The translations under genes and the position numbers were made by a program. A stretch of DNA of 64,000 bases, taken from positions 207,860-271,859 of the forward strand of contig NZ_FORY01000004.1 of assembly GCF_900114135.1 (NCBI RefSeq). Reading direction: 5' to 3'. The notes below the pieces were generated by a model. The model was not told the origin of the DNA, did not search any database, and was given only the letters and a program-made list of their open reading frames with translations. Source of the stretch: Celeribacter halophilus (lineage in GTDB: Bacteria > Pseudomonadota > Alphaproteobacteria > Rhodobacterales > Rhodobacteraceae). The stretch's first letter is position 1. Every line of letters starts with the position of its first letter. Positions 19,309 through 28,940 of this stretch are shown one piece after another.

Positions 19309-20604
19309 ATGACCGACTTTTTCAAAGACATCTCACCGCTTCGTTACGATCCGCAATCCGACGGGTTGGCTTTCCGTCATTACAATCCTGACGAGGTCGT
19401 CATGGGCAAGCGCATGGAAGACCATCTGCGTTTTGCTGTCGCCTATTGGCATTCCTTTGCCTGGCCCGGAGATGATCCCTTTGGCGGGCAAACCTTTGAA
19501 CGGCCATGGTTTGGCAACACGATGGATCTGGCAAAGATGAAAGCAGATGTCGCTTTCGAAATGTTCGACCTGCTCAATGTGCCGTTCTTCTGCTGGCATG
19601 ATGCCGATATCCGCCCTGAAGGCGACAGCTTTGCCGAGAGCAAGCGCAACTTCGAAGAAATGGTCGACTATCTCAGCGAAAAGATGGAAAGCAGCAAGAC
19701 CAAGCTGCTTTGGGGAACCGCCAACCTCTTTTCCAACCGTCGTTTCATGGCGGGCGCGGCCACCAATCCCGACCCCGATATTTTCGCATGGTCTGCCGCA
19801 ACGGTGAAAAACTGTATGGATGCCACGCATAAGATGGGCGGCCAAAATTATGTGCTCTGGGGCGGGCGCGAAGGCTATGAAACCCTGCTCAACACCGACC
19901 TGAAGCGCGAACGCCAACAAGCCGGACGGCTCTTGCAAATGGCGGTCGAGTATAAACACAAGATCGGCTTCAAAGGGGCGATCCTTGTCGAGCCCAAGCC
20001 CCAGGAACCAACCAAGCACCAGTATGATTTCGACGTGGCCACTGTCTACGGCTTCCTCAAGGAGTTCGGCCTTGAAAGCGAAGTGCAGATGAACATCGAG
20101 CAAGGCCACGCGATCCTTGCCGGTCATTCCTTTGAACACGAACTGGCGCTGGCCTCTGCTCTCGGAATATTCGGTTCCATCGACATGAACCGCAATGACT
20201 ATCAGTCTGGCTGGGACACCGACCAGTTCCCCAACAACGTGCCGGAAGTGGCCTTGGCCTATTACGAAGTACTCAAGGCGGGCGGTTTCACCACCGGCGG
20301 GACCAATTTCGATGCCAAACTGCGCCGTCAGTCTCTTGATCCGGTGGATCTGATCGCCGGACATGCTGGTGCAATGGATGTCTGCGCTCGCGGTTTCAAA
20401 GCCGCGGCGGCCATGCTGGAGGATGGCACGCTCGAAGCAATGCGCAGCGAACGTTACGCCGGATGGGACACGCCGAAAGGTCAGGCACTTCTCAAGAGCG
20501 ATCTGGCCACAATCGCTGCACAGGTCGAAGCCGACGCGATCAATCCGCAACCGCGGTCCGGTCGTCAGGAAATCTTGGAAAATATTGTGAACCGCTTCGT
20601 TTGA
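19309..20604 (+). CDS. xylA: Xylose isomerase
   Basis: A 431-residue class II xylose isomerase of usual length. [10 protein letters not shown] carries the catalytic His region, [50 protein letters not shown] and [19 protein letters not shown] carry metal and substrate ligands. It interconverts D-xylose and D-xylulose. No xylulokinase gene lies within the operon, so xylB must be elsewhere if xylose is the substrate. Confidence 0.95.
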   Translation: MTDFFKDISPLRYDPQSDGLAFRHYNPDEVVMGKRMEDHLRFAVAYWHSFAWPGDDPFGGQTFERPWFGNTMDLAKMKADVAFEMFDLLNVPFFCWHDADIRPEGDSFAESKRNFEEMVDYLSEKMESSKTKLLWGTANLFSNRRFMAGAATNPDPDIFAWSAATVKNCMDATHKMGGQNYVLWGGREGYETLLNTDLKRERQQAGRLLQMAVEYKHKIGFKGAILVEPKPQEPTKHQYDFDVATVYGFLKEFGLESEVQMNIEQGHAILAGHSFEHELALASALGIFGSIDMNRNDYQSGWDTDQFPNNVPEVALAYYEVLKAGGFTTGGTNFDAKLRRQSLDPVDLIAGHAGAMDVCARGFKAAAAMLEDGTLEAMRSERYAGWDTPKGQALLKSDLATIAAQVEADAINPQPRSGRQEILENIVNRFV

Positions 20605-20632
20605 ACGCGGTTGAATAGGGAGGAGGAAAATC

Positions 20633-21688
20633 ATGAAGACCATTCAAGGGCCCGCGCTGTTTCTGGCGCAATTTGCAGGTGACGAAGCTCCGTTCAACTC
20701 GTGGGACAGCATCACCAAATGGGCGGCGGACTGCGGCTATAAAGGGGTTCAGGTGCCCAGTTGGGATGCGCGTCTGATCGACCTCGACAAGGCCGCCGAA
20801 AGCAAAGACTATTGCGACGAGTTCAAGGGACAAGCCACCGAAAACGGCGTCACGGTCACCGAACTGTCCACCCATTTGCAAGGCCAGCTTGTTGCCGTCC
20901 ACCCCGCCTATGACGATGCGTTCGACGGTTTCGCGGCTCCTGAAGTGCGCGGCAATCCGAAGGCGCGTCAGGCATGGGCGGTCGAGCAGGTCAAGAAAGC
21001 CTTGTCTGCCTCCAAGAATATGGGCATCGGCGCACATGCGACCTTCTCCGGCGCCTTGGCATGGCCCTATATCTACCCGTGGCCACAGCGCCCTGCCGGT
21101 CTGATCGAAACCGCATTCGAGGAACTGGCCAAGCGCTGGCTCCCAATTCTCGACCATGCCGAAGACTGCGGCGTTGATGTCTGTTATGAGATCCATCCGG
21201 GTGAAGATCTGCATGACGGGATCACCTATGAGATGTTCCTTGAGCGCACCGGTAATCATGACCGTGCCTGTATGCTCTATGACCCGTCGCACTATGTGCT
21301 TCAGTGCCTCGACTATCTCGACAATATCGACATCTACAAAGACCGCATCCGCATGTTCCATGTCAAAGACGCGGAATTCAATCCGACGGGGCGACAAGGT
21401 GTCTATTCCGGCTATCAATCCTGGGTCAATCGTGCCGGACGGTTCCGCAGTCTGGGCGACGGTCAGGTGGATTTCGGCGCGGTCTTCTCCAAAATGGCGG
21501 CCAATGATTTTGATGGCTGGGCCGTGGTTGAATGGGAATGTGCGCTCAAACATCCCGAGGACGGTGCGCGCGAAGGGGCGCAATTCGTGAAAGACCACAT
21601 CATCCGCGTCACGGAACGCGCTTTTGATGACTTCGCAGATGGCGGCACGGATGAGGCTGCAAATCGTAAAATGTTGGGGATCGACTGA
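20633..21688 (+). CDS. Sugar phosphate isomerase/epimerase family TIM-barrel protein
   Basis: A 351-residue AP-endonuclease-2/xylose isomerase-like barrel. Candidate metal ligands are spread as in the family: CYEIHPGEDL, YDPSHYVLQ, FHVKDAEF and a late VVEWECAL. Members isomerise or epimerise sugars, keto-inositols or keto-acids. GGGAGGA precedes the start. It is coupled to a Gfo/Idh/MocA dehydrogenase, a pairing frequent in pathways for oxidised or 3-keto sugars. Substrate not determined. Confidence 0.85.
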   Translation: MKTIQGPALFLAQFAGDEAPFNSWDSITKWAADCGYKGVQVPSWDARLIDLDKAAESKDYCDEFKGQATENGVTVTELSTHLQGQLVAVHPAYDDAFDGFAAPEVRGNPKARQAWAVEQVKKALSASKNMGIGAHATFSGALAWPYIYPWPQRPAGLIETAFEELAKRWLPILDHAEDCGVDVCYEIHPGEDLHDGITYEMFLERTGNHDRACMLYDPSHYVLQCLDYLDNIDIYKDRIRMFHVKDAEFNPTGRQGVYSGYQSWVNRAGRFRSLGDGQVDFGAVFSKMAANDFDGWAVVEWECALKHPEDGAREGAQFVKDHIIRVTERAFDDFADGGTDEAANRKMLGID

Positions 21689-22824
21689 TGAAACGTATTC
21701 GTTTGGGTATGGTCGGCGGCGGAAATGACGCCTTTATCGGCGGGGTGCATCGCATCGCCGCGCGGATCGACGACAGGTTCGAACTGTTGGCCGGGGCGCT
21801 ATCCTCGACACCGGAGAAATCCGAAGCCAGCGCCAAGGCACTCGGCATCAACCGCAGTTACGGATCATTCACCGAGATGGCCAATGCAGAAGCGGCACGC
21901 GAAGACGGGATCGAGGCGGTCAGCATCGTAACCCCGAACCACGTCCATGCGGCCGCCGCGAAGGCTTTTCTCGCGAAAGGCATCCATGTGATCTGTGACA
22001 AGCCTTTGACCTCGACGCTGGAAGACGCGCAAAGTCTGGCACAGTCCGTGGCTGACAGTGACGCGCTTTTCATCCTGACACATAACTACACAGGCTATCC
22101 GATGATCCGTCAGGCCCGCGACATGGTGCATGCCGGTGATCTTGGCGATATCCGCATTGTTCAGGTCGAATATCCGCAGGACTGGCTCACCAGCCCCGCT
22201 GAGAAAGAAGGCGTCAAACAGGCCGAATGGCGGACCGACCCGAAACGCTCCGGTGCGGGCGGATCGGTCGGTGACATTGGCACTCATGCCCACAACCTCG
22301 CCTGTTTTGTCACGGGTCTCTCGGTCGAAAAACTGGCGGCAGATCTGCAAGCCTTCGGGGCCGGACGCACACTTGATGACAATGCCCATGTGCTGTTGCG
22401 CTTTGCTTCTGGTGCACGCGGGATGCTCTGGTCGTCTCAGGTCGCGCCCGGCAACGAGAACGCGCTCAAGCTGCGCGTCTATGGAAGCAAGGGCGGGCTG
22501 GAATGGTCTCAGGAAGACCCGAATTACCTCTGGTTCACCCCGCAAGGAGAACCCAAACGTCTGATCACCCGAAATGGTGCAGGCGCCGGTGCCGCAGCCT
22601 CTGCGGTCAGCCGCATCCCAGCGGGTCATCCCGAAGGCTATCTTGAAGGCTTTGCGACCATTTACAACGAATCCGCCGAAGCCATTCGCGCGGTTCAGAA
22701 CGGCACCGACAAAGCAACCGCTATGGGGCTCTTGCCGGGGATCCAGGCAGGACTGGAGGGCATGGCCTTTATCTCCGCCTGTGTGAGTTCCTCCGCGCAG
22801 GATGCGGCTTGGGTGACGCTCTGA
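21688..22824 (+). CDS. Gfo/Idh/MocA family oxidoreductase
   Basis: A 378-residue NAD(P)-dependent dehydrogenase. Rossmann motif GMVGGGNDAFIG near the start, CDKPLT (~108-113) with the catalytic Lys, and GGSVGDIGTHAHNLACFV with the His of the active site. It oxidises a hydroxyl on a sugar or cyclitol. Overlaps its upstream isomerase by TGATG and the downstream ATPase the same way, so the enzymes and the transporter are made together. Confidence 0.9.
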   Translation: MKRIRLGMVGGGNDAFIGGVHRIAARIDDRFELLAGALSSTPEKSEASAKALGINRSYGSFTEMANAEAAREDGIEAVSIVTPNHVHAAAAKAFLAKGIHVICDKPLTSTLEDAQSLAQSVADSDALFILTHNYTGYPMIRQARDMVHAGDLGDIRIVQVEYPQDWLTSPAEKEGVKQAEWRTDPKRSGAGGSVGDIGTHAHNLACFVTGLSVEKLAADLQAFGAGRTLDDNAHVLLRFASGARGMLWSSQVAPGNENALKLRVYGSKGGLEWSQEDPNYLWFTPQGEPKRLITRNGAGAGAAASAVSRIPAGHPEGYLEGFATIYNESAEAIRAVQNGTDKATAMGLLPGIQAGLEGMAFISACVSSSAQDAAWVTL

Positions 22825-24353
22825 TGTCACATCCTGTTCTCGCCCTGTCCGGCGTCAGTAAGAGCTTCGGCCCGATCGAGGTGCTGCACGAGATTGATCT
22901 GTCCCTGAGGGCCGGAGAGGTGCACGCTTTGATCGGGGAGAACGGGGCGGGGAAATCCACGACGATGAAAATCCTCTCCGGCTATCAGCCCGCCACAAGC
23001 GGCAACGTGATGTTGGACGGAACGCCTGTGCGGTTTGACAGTCTGCATGAGGGTGAGGCGGCTGGTGTCGTGATGATCCATCAGGAGTTCAATCTCGCTG
23101 AACAGCTAACGGTCGAGCAGAACATCTTTCTGGGGCGGGAACTGCGGCGCGGCCCCTTGCTTGATAAAGCGCGGATGCGGCGACTTACACGCAGCTATCT
23201 TGAACGGGTGAAATGCGCCGTTGATCCGGATGCGCCGGTGTCCTCTCTGTCCAACTCGGAAAAGCAGATGGTCGAGATCGCCAAGGCCCTGTCGCGGGAT
23301 GCGCGTGTCCTGATTATGGACGAGCCGACAGCAGTGCTGACCACGCGGGAAACCGCGGTTTTGATGGATCAGGTCCGCGCTCTCAGAGAACAGGGAACCG
23401 CAATCCTGTTCACTTCGCACAAGCTCGATGAAGTGGCCGGTATTTCCGATGTCGTGACCATCATGCGCGACGGGCGTGTGGTCCATTCCGGGCCGGCCAA
23501 AGAGATTGACGAAGATGGCATGGCTACAGGCATGGTTGGCCGCGATGTCTCCGACCTCTACCCTGCCAAGCCCGAAAGCGGAGTCGGAGAGGTGGTGCTG
23601 TCAGTCCAGAACCTCACCGTGCCGGGATTTGCCGAAAACGTCTCTTTTGACCTGCGTGCGGGCGAGATTCTGGGGCTGGGCGGATTGATTGGCGCGGGGC
23701 GCACCGAAGTGATGGAGGGCCTTGCCGGTTTGCGACCCGCCTCGGCGGACCGGATCACGATTTTTGGTAACACCGTTAACATCCGCACCCCTGCAGATGC
23801 ACAGCGCCACGGCCTTTGCTACCTGACCGAAGATCGCAAACTGCGCGGTCTTCTTTTGGGATGGGGGATGCGTGAGAACCTGACCCTGCAAACGCTGGAC
23901 AGGTTCGGTGCGCGTTTCATTGACCGGAAGGCCGAGGAAAAAGCGCTGGATAACGCCATTGACGAATTCGATATCCGCGCAGGCCGCCGAGATGTGAAGG
24001 TCGGCAATCTTTCGGGCGGCAACCAGCAAAAGCTGCTTCTGGCGAAAGTCATGCTTTCCGAACCGCGCATCCTGATCGTGGATGAACCCACCCGTGGCAT
24101 CGACATCGGGACGAAACAACAAATCTACGCCTTCTTGCGTGATCTGGCCGCCCAAGGCGTGCCGATCATCGTCATTTCTTCGGAGATGCCCGAACTGATG
24201 GGCCTTGCAGACCGGATTCTCGTGATGCGTCTGGGCCGGATCAGCGGAGAAGTGACCCAAGATGCCATCACCGAAGACGCCATTGTCCGCCTGTCCATGG
24301 GGCTGAGCGCGACGTCCGAACAATCCCCCGTCTCCGCGACGCAAGGAGCTTGA
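22824..24353 (+). CDS. Sugar ABC transporter, double ATP-binding protein (RbsA/XylG type)
   Basis: About 509 residues with two nucleotide-binding domains. Domain 1 has Walker A GENGAGKST and Walker B VLIMDEPTA; domain 2 has the degenerate GLIGAGRTE and the signature NLSGGNQQK, as is standard in CUT2 carbohydrate importers. ATG at 22824 overlaps the previous stop (TGATG); the in-frame start 15 nt earlier is not favoured. Confidence 0.93.
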   Translation: MSHPVLALSGVSKSFGPIEVLHEIDLSLRAGEVHALIGENGAGKSTTMKILSGYQPATSGNVMLDGTPVRFDSLHEGEAAGVVMIHQEFNLAEQLTVEQNIFLGRELRRGPLLDKARMRRLTRSYLERVKCAVDPDAPVSSLSNSEKQMVEIAKALSRDARVLIMDEPTAVLTTRETAVLMDQVRALREQGTAILFTSHKLDEVAGISDVVTIMRDGRVVHSGPAKEIDEDGMATGMVGRDVSDLYPAKPESGVGEVVLSVQNLTVPGFAENVSFDLRAGEILGLGGLIGAGRTEVMEGLAGLRPASADRITIFGNTVNIRTPADAQRHGLCYLTEDRKLRGLLLGWGMRENLTLQTLDRFGARFIDRKAEEKALDNAIDEFDIRAGRRDVKVGNLSGGNQQKLLLAKVMLSEPRILIVDEPTRGIDIGTKQQIYAFLRDLAAQGVPIIVISSEMPELMGLADRILVMRLGRISGEVTQDAITEDAIVRLSMGLSATSEQSPVSATQGA

Positions 24354-24357
24354 CCAA

Positions 24358-25362
24358 ATGACTGATGTGACCTCAACACCAGCCGGAAAGACCCGCGCCA
24401 AACTGCCCTCCATGTCCGTGCTCGGACCGGTGCTGGCACTGGTCGTGCTGATCGCAATCGGGGCCATGATGAACCCGAACTTCCTCAGCGCGGCCAATAT
24501 CACCAATGTGCTGGCCCGCTCTGCCTTTATCGGGATCATCGCCGTTGGCATGACCTTTGTTATCACTGCAGGCGGGCTTGACCTCTCGGTTGGCTCTATG
24601 GCGGCTTTTATTGCCGGATTGATGATCCTGACCATGAACGCCGCTCTGCCGAGTTTGGGAGTCGGCGTGCCCATCATTCTGCTGGGCATGGCTGTGGCGC
24701 TTGTTGCCGGTGTGATTGCAGGTCTGCTCAACGGCTTTCTGATCACGACATTGGGCATCGAAGCCTTCATCGTCACCCTTGGTTCTATGGGCATCTACCG
24801 CAGCCTCGTCACATGGCTGGCCGACGGGGGCACCCTGTCGCTGGATTTCGGTCTGCGCACGTTTTACCGGCCTGTCTACTTTGACGGCATTTTCGGGATC
24901 AGTTGGCCCATTATCGTCTTTGCCATCGTGGTGATCGTCGGAGAAATCATCATGTCGCGCACGGCCTTCGGGCGCCATTGCGCCGCAACAGGCTCTAATG
25001 AACACGTTGCGCATTATTCTAACGTCAATATCAATCGCACACGGATGCTGACCTATGCGGCTCTTGGGTTGCTCGTCGGGGTCGCCACCATCATGTATGT
25101 GCCGCGCCTCGGGTCTGCCTCGGCCTCCACCGGCGTGCTTTGGGAACTCGAAGCCATCGCCGCCGTTATCATCGGCGGCACCGTGCTCAAAGGCGGATTC
25201 GGACGGGTCTGGGGCACTGTGATCGGTGTGCTGATCCTCAGCCTGATCGACAACATTCTGAATTTGACCGACTTTGTTTCACCCTATCTGAACGGCGCGA
25301 TCCAAGGGGTTATCATTATTCTCGCTGTTATCTTGCAGCGCGAACGCAAGGCGGCACAATAG
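24358..25362 (+). CDS. Sugar ABC transporter permease (RbsC/XylH type)
   Basis: A 334-residue CUT2 permease with eight to ten helices. MTFVITAGGLDLSVGS is the family hallmark, GAFGR-type loop is TAFGRHCAATGSNEHVAHYSN and the late VLKGGFGRVWGTVIG is also conserved. It would work as a homodimer with the double ATPase upstream. Confidence 0.92.
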   Translation: MTDVTSTPAGKTRAKLPSMSVLGPVLALVVLIAIGAMMNPNFLSAANITNVLARSAFIGIIAVGMTFVITAGGLDLSVGSMAAFIAGLMILTMNAALPSLGVGVPIILLGMAVALVAGVIAGLLNGFLITTLGIEAFIVTLGSMGIYRSLVTWLADGGTLSLDFGLRTFYRPVYFDGIFGISWPIIVFAIVVIVGEIIMSRTAFGRHCAATGSNEHVAHYSNVNINRTRMLTYAALGLLVGVATIMYVPRLGSASASTGVLWELEAIAAVIIGGTVLKGGFGRVWGTVIGVLILSLIDNILNLTDFVSPYLNGAIQGVIIILAVILQRERKAAQ

Positions 25363-25392
25363 CTGTCAGAACCAAGCTCAGGGAGGAGCAAA

Positions 25393-26346
25393 ATGAAACT
25401 TTCTGCCAAAATCATGGCCGCAACAGTGGCCACTCTCATCGGGACGTCTGCCTATGCACAAGAGCAGGACACGAAGGTGATCGGCGTGTCCATTCCTGCC
25501 GCCACCCACGGCTGGGCTGGCGGGATGAACTTTCATGCCAAGCAAACCGTCGAGCGGCTCGAAGAGGTCTACCCAGATCTCGACTTTGTCCTCGCCACCG
25601 CGCCAGATCCGGGCACACAGGTCAACGATATCGAGGACATGGTCGCCGTGCGCAATATCGACGCTCTGGTCGTCCTGCCCTTTGAATCCGATCCCCTGAC
25701 CCCGCCCGTTCAGGCCGTCGCCGAATCCGGCGCTTGGGTCACTGTGGTGGACCGTGGCCTGTCGGTGCCCGGCATTGAAGATCTCTATGTCGCTGGTGAC
25801 AACAGTGGCTTCGGGCGGGTCTCCGGCGAATTTATGGTCTCCCAAATGCCCGATGGTGGCGACATTGTCGTGCTGCGCGGCATTCCGACCACGATTGACA
25901 ATGAACGCGTCGATGCTTTCACCGCTGCAATCGAAGGCTCCGGCATCAATGTTCTGGCGATGGAGCATGGCAACTGGAACCGTGATGACAGTTTTACCGT
26001 CATGGAAGACTACCTGTCCAAATACCCGCATATTGACGCGGTCTGGGCCTCTGATGACGATATGGCCATCGGTGTGCTCGCTGCAATCGAGGCGGCCGGA
26101 CGCGATGATATCCAGTTCGTTCTCGGCGGTGCGGGGATGAAGGAAATGATCAAGCGGGTTGCAGATGGTGACCCGATGATCCCAGCCGATGTGACCTATC
26201 CGCCGTCCATGATTTCAACGGCGATTGAGATGACGGCTGTCGGTCTGACCTCCAACGCGGCCGTGTCGGGCACATTCACAATCGGCTCTGTTCTGGTCAC
26301 ACAAGACAACGCGATGGACTTCTACTACGAAGACAGCCCGTTCTAA
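25393..26346 (+). CDS. Sugar ABC transporter, periplasmic binding protein (RbsB type)
   Basis: A 317-residue family 1/4 sugar-binding protein with a signal peptide ending at SAYA. The mature chain reads QEQDTKVIGVSIPAATHGW and contains DALVVLPFESDPLTPP and DAVWASDDDMAIG, the hinge and ligand contacts of RbsB/XylF-like proteins. GGGAGGAG precedes the start. It delivers a pentose or related sugar to the permease. Its gene is last in the operon and is followed by a hairpin. Confidence 0.9.
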   Translation: MKLSAKIMAATVATLIGTSAYAQEQDTKVIGVSIPAATHGWAGGMNFHAKQTVERLEEVYPDLDFVLATAPDPGTQVNDIEDMVAVRNIDALVVLPFESDPLTPPVQAVAESGAWVTVVDRGLSVPGIEDLYVAGDNSGFGRVSGEFMVSQMPDGGDIVVLRGIPTTIDNERVDAFTAAIEGSGINVLAMEHGNWNRDDSFTVMEDYLSKYPHIDAVWASDDDMAIGVLAAIEAAGRDDIQFVLGGAGMKEMIKRVADGDPMIPADVTYPPSMISTAIEMTAVGLTSNAAVSGTFTIGSVLVTQDNAMDFYYEDSPF

Positions 26347-26359
26347 GAGCGGCGTCACG

Positions 26360-26388
26360 GTCTGGCGGGCGGCTATGGCTCGCCAGAC
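26360..26388. terminator. Terminator-like hairpin after the sugar transporter operon
   Basis: GTCTGGCGGGC (26360-26370) and GCTCGCCAGAC (26378-26388) pair in 10 of 11 positions around a 7-nt loop, 14 nt after the stop and between convergent genes. The T-tract is poor (AAACTCTTTG), so efficiency is uncertain. Confidence 0.6.
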
Positions 26389-26454
26389 AAACTCTTTGTA
26401 GTGGTTGGAGACGTCAGCCAAACCTCGCGGATATATCGCGTAATGAAAAAGATG

Positions 26455-27519
26455 CTAGGGCGCGTCCTCCGCTTTAAAGCTGTCGTGCCATTTGGCGATG
26501 AACTGGTCACGTCTATGTGCATCCATCGCAACCAGCAATGTCGGCGCAATCGGAATGTAGCGATCATTGCTATCCGATCGAGCGTTCTCCGCTTGATCGC
26601 TGTTCTGAATAAGGTTTGCCTCTTGCAAAAGCGCACGCCCTTCTGGTGAGAGGAGAAAATCCAGAAACTGTGCTGCCGCCTCTTTGTGACGGGCATCTTT
26701 CGGTATCATAAGTGCGCGCGACAGATACATCGTGTAATCTTCAGGAAATATGACGCCAAGGTTTCTGTAGGATTTTATGTCCACATAGGAACCAAGGACA
26801 TTATACGCTATCTTGTACTGACCATCATTTACGCTGGCGATCAGCTCTGCAGAACAACAAGTGGCAACAGCATCAGCACGCGAGAAGGATTCCAGCATCC
26901 CGCCAAATGTGGTTGCCTGCTGACTATCCATAAACGCAAACAAAAAACCGAGGCCGGAGCGTTCAATGTCGTAGGTTGCAATCTTGCCCCGATAGGCATT
27001 CGAAGGACGTCGCATCAGATCAAGAAGCGCAAACCTCGTGCGGGGCACATCCGCGGCAGGGACAAGGCTCTTGTTGTAGACAATAACGGCCGCCTCCCGA
27101 GTAATCCCCCAAAGCTCGTCCCGCCATTTGCGTTGGACGGGCAATTGCGCTGTGAGGTCAGATTGGTAAGCGCTTGCACAAGCGCGATTGACGAGATCGA
27201 CCATCTGGTGAACGCCGGAAGAAATGACCACATCCGCTGACTGACGCCTGCCGTCACAGGCGCTGAGGCTATCAGCGTAGAGATTGTTCGAGCCCCATTG
27301 CTCATAATAGAGTTCAACGTTCGGATGGGCCGCGACAAATGCATCAAGAATCTGTGCAAAAGTGGCAATGTCCGTTGTCGACCGGACCGAGAGCGTGATT
27401 TCCGCTGTATCCTCAGGAGACGAGAAAATCGCGGTGGCCTCTTGCGCATGACCGGGCAAGGAAAAGGCGCAAGCAATCAAAGTGGTGACGAGGCTTCTGA
27501 CAAATGTCACGCGCTTCAT
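26455..27519 (-). CDS. Periplasmic solute-binding protein coupled to a two-component system
   Basis: A 354-residue family 1 extracellular solute-binding protein with a Sec signal (ending GHAQ). It resembles Fe3+/thiamine/phosphonate-type binding proteins (VVISSGVHQMVDLV, ALLDLMRRPSNAYRGKIATYD, GLGFLFAFMD). No permease or ATPase accompanies it. Its start overlaps the stop of the TctE-like kinase (ATGA), so it likely serves signalling: a ligand sensor that talks to the kinase periplasmic domain. Ligand unknown, tricarboxylate-like compounds being the obvious guess from the divergent tct genes. Confidence 0.82.
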   Translation of the reverse strand: MKRVTFVRSLVTTLIACAFSLPGHAQEATAIFSSPEDTAEITLSVRSTTDIATFAQILDAFVAAHPNVELYYEQWGSNNLYADSLSACDGRRQSADVVISSGVHQMVDLVNRACASAYQSDLTAQLPVQRKWRDELWGITREAAVIVYNKSLVPAADVPRTRFALLDLMRRPSNAYRGKIATYDIERSGLGFLFAFMDSQQATTFGGMLESFSRADAVATCCSAELIASVNDGQYKIAYNVLGSYVDIKSYRNLGVIFPEDYTMYLSRALMIPKDARHKEAAAQFLDFLLSPEGRALLQEANLIQNSDQAENARSDSNDRYIPIAPTLLVAMDAHRRDQFIAKWHDSFKAEDAP

Positions 27520-28940
27520 GGCAAGCTGTCCTCTTCTTGTGCGGGAAATGACAAGGTGACACGAAATCCCGTATCAAGATGTTCCATCAGAACCTTGCCG
27601 TTGAACGCTCTGGCAACAGCCTGAACAATCGACAATCCGAGACCGGCGCTGTCACCTTTGGAGGCGGCGGAGCGCTCGAAACGTTGTCCTATTGTGCTCA
27701 TGACTTCGTGTGGAGGGCCTGAGCCGGAATCCTGAACCCAGATCATGGCACAGCCTTGTTCCTTGGAAACTCCCAAAGTGACAGGAGAAACTCCATGTCG
27801 CAGACCGTTGGTCAGCATGTTTTTTACGGCCTCAGTAAGAGAAATGTCATCGGCAATCACGATCACCGGATGCTCTCCGATCGAAAGCCCCACCTCAATA
27901 TCCGGTGCGAGAAACTCGTGATCTCTTTCTTCAAAAATACGCAAGGCAATATCTCGCAAATCAATGGACGCGGGTGGCGCATTGTCTGTGCGGTGGATGA
28001 CCAAGGCGCGGGACAACATTTGATCAAGTAACGTCCCCAGAGAGCGTGTGCGTTTTACCAAACGTTCGAGACGCTGGACCCGACGGTCTTCTGCATCATC
28101 TTCTATGGCAAGTTCTGCCTGTGCGCGGATGGCCGCAACCGGAGTACGTAATTGATGCGCCGTATCGGAGATAAGATGCTTCATAGCGTCAACTTGACGA
28201 TCCAGCCGTTGCATGAACCGGTTGAGGGCATGCACCATAACAGCGACCTCTGCCGGTCCCTGCGTCGACATGGGCGTGAGATCATATGGATTGCGTTGGG
28301 AAAGCTCGCGCGTAAGAGTTTCCAAGGGTTTCATGGAGGAGCGGATCACAAGAAACGCCCCCAAAAGCAGCGCCAAGCCGCCGAACCCTGTCATCACCAA
28401 GGCCCCTTTCGTCAGACCCAGCGCCATAGCATTGCGCGCTCTTAGCGTATGTCCGACCGTGACATACACGGCCCCCGAAAAGTCACGCTCCGAAAACAGC
28501 CGCGCCACAGTGACAAACCGCGCCCGCTCTGCTTGCATCCGGTTGTCATAAAACACGGGTGAGGTAAGCGTATCACTGAGATTGGCCGTTTTCGCCCCGC
28601 CCGAATATCCGGTGAGTACGGCACCATCAGGCCCCTGAATCGAATAATATATGCGGTCGTTCTCTGCCAGCGCCAGCAACCCGAAGGCAGATGCCGGAAT
28701 ATTGGCAACCGGTTGGCCGTCTTGGACAATTAGACTTTCGGCAATATCATTGGCCGCGCCGAGGAGGATTCTATCAAACGACTGGCGTGCGGCGTTGCGA
28801 CCATAGGCGAAGGCTGCAAGGGCGACCACAATGCCACCCATTGCCAGAAGCGTGAACACTCCCGCCATCACACGCGCAAGTAAGGATCGTTCGCTTCCCG
28901 CCGTACGAGCGGCGATGGCGTCGAGAGGATCATCCATCAT
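27516..28940 (-). CDS. tctE: Sensor histidine kinase, TctE type
   Basis: About 474 residues: an N-terminal membrane helix (VMAGVFTLLAMGGIVVALAAF), a periplasmic domain of the 2CSK_N type, a second helix (ALVMTGFGGLALLLGAFLVI), HAMP, dimerisation domain with phospho-accepting His in DTAHQLRTPVAA, then an ATPase domain with DSGSG and GLGLSIV. Start is one of two adjacent ATGs (28940/28937) overlapping the end of the regulator gene; the longer frame to 29036 lies inside that gene. It would phosphorylate the TctD-like regulator to control the divergent tctCBA operon. Confidence 0.88.
   Translation of the reverse strand: MMDDPLDAIAARTAGSERSLLARVMAGVFTLLAMGGIVVALAAFAYGRNAARQSFDRILLGAANDIAESLIVQDGQPVANIPASAFGLLALAENDRIYYSIQGPDGAVLTGYSGGAKTANLSDTLTSPVFYDNRMQAERARFVTVARLFSERDFSGAVYVTVGHTLRARNAMALGLTKGALVMTGFGGLALLLGAFLVIRSSMKPLETLTRELSQRNPYDLTPMSTQGPAEVAVMVHALNRFMQRLDRQVDAMKHLISDTAHQLRTPVAAIRAQAELAIEDDAEDRRVQRLERLVKRTRSLGTLLDQMLSRALVIHRTDNAPPASIDLRDIALRIFEERDHEFLAPDIEVGLSIGEHPVIVIADDISLTEAVKNMLTNGLRHGVSPVTLGVSKEQGCAMIWVQDSGSGPPHEVMSTIGQRFERSAASKGDSAGLGLSIVQAVARAFNGKVLMEHLDTGFRVTLSFPAQEEDSLP

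Noticed and set aside
19333..20643. 436-codon minus-strand frame
   Set aside because: Antisense to xylA, which has all catalytic motifs.
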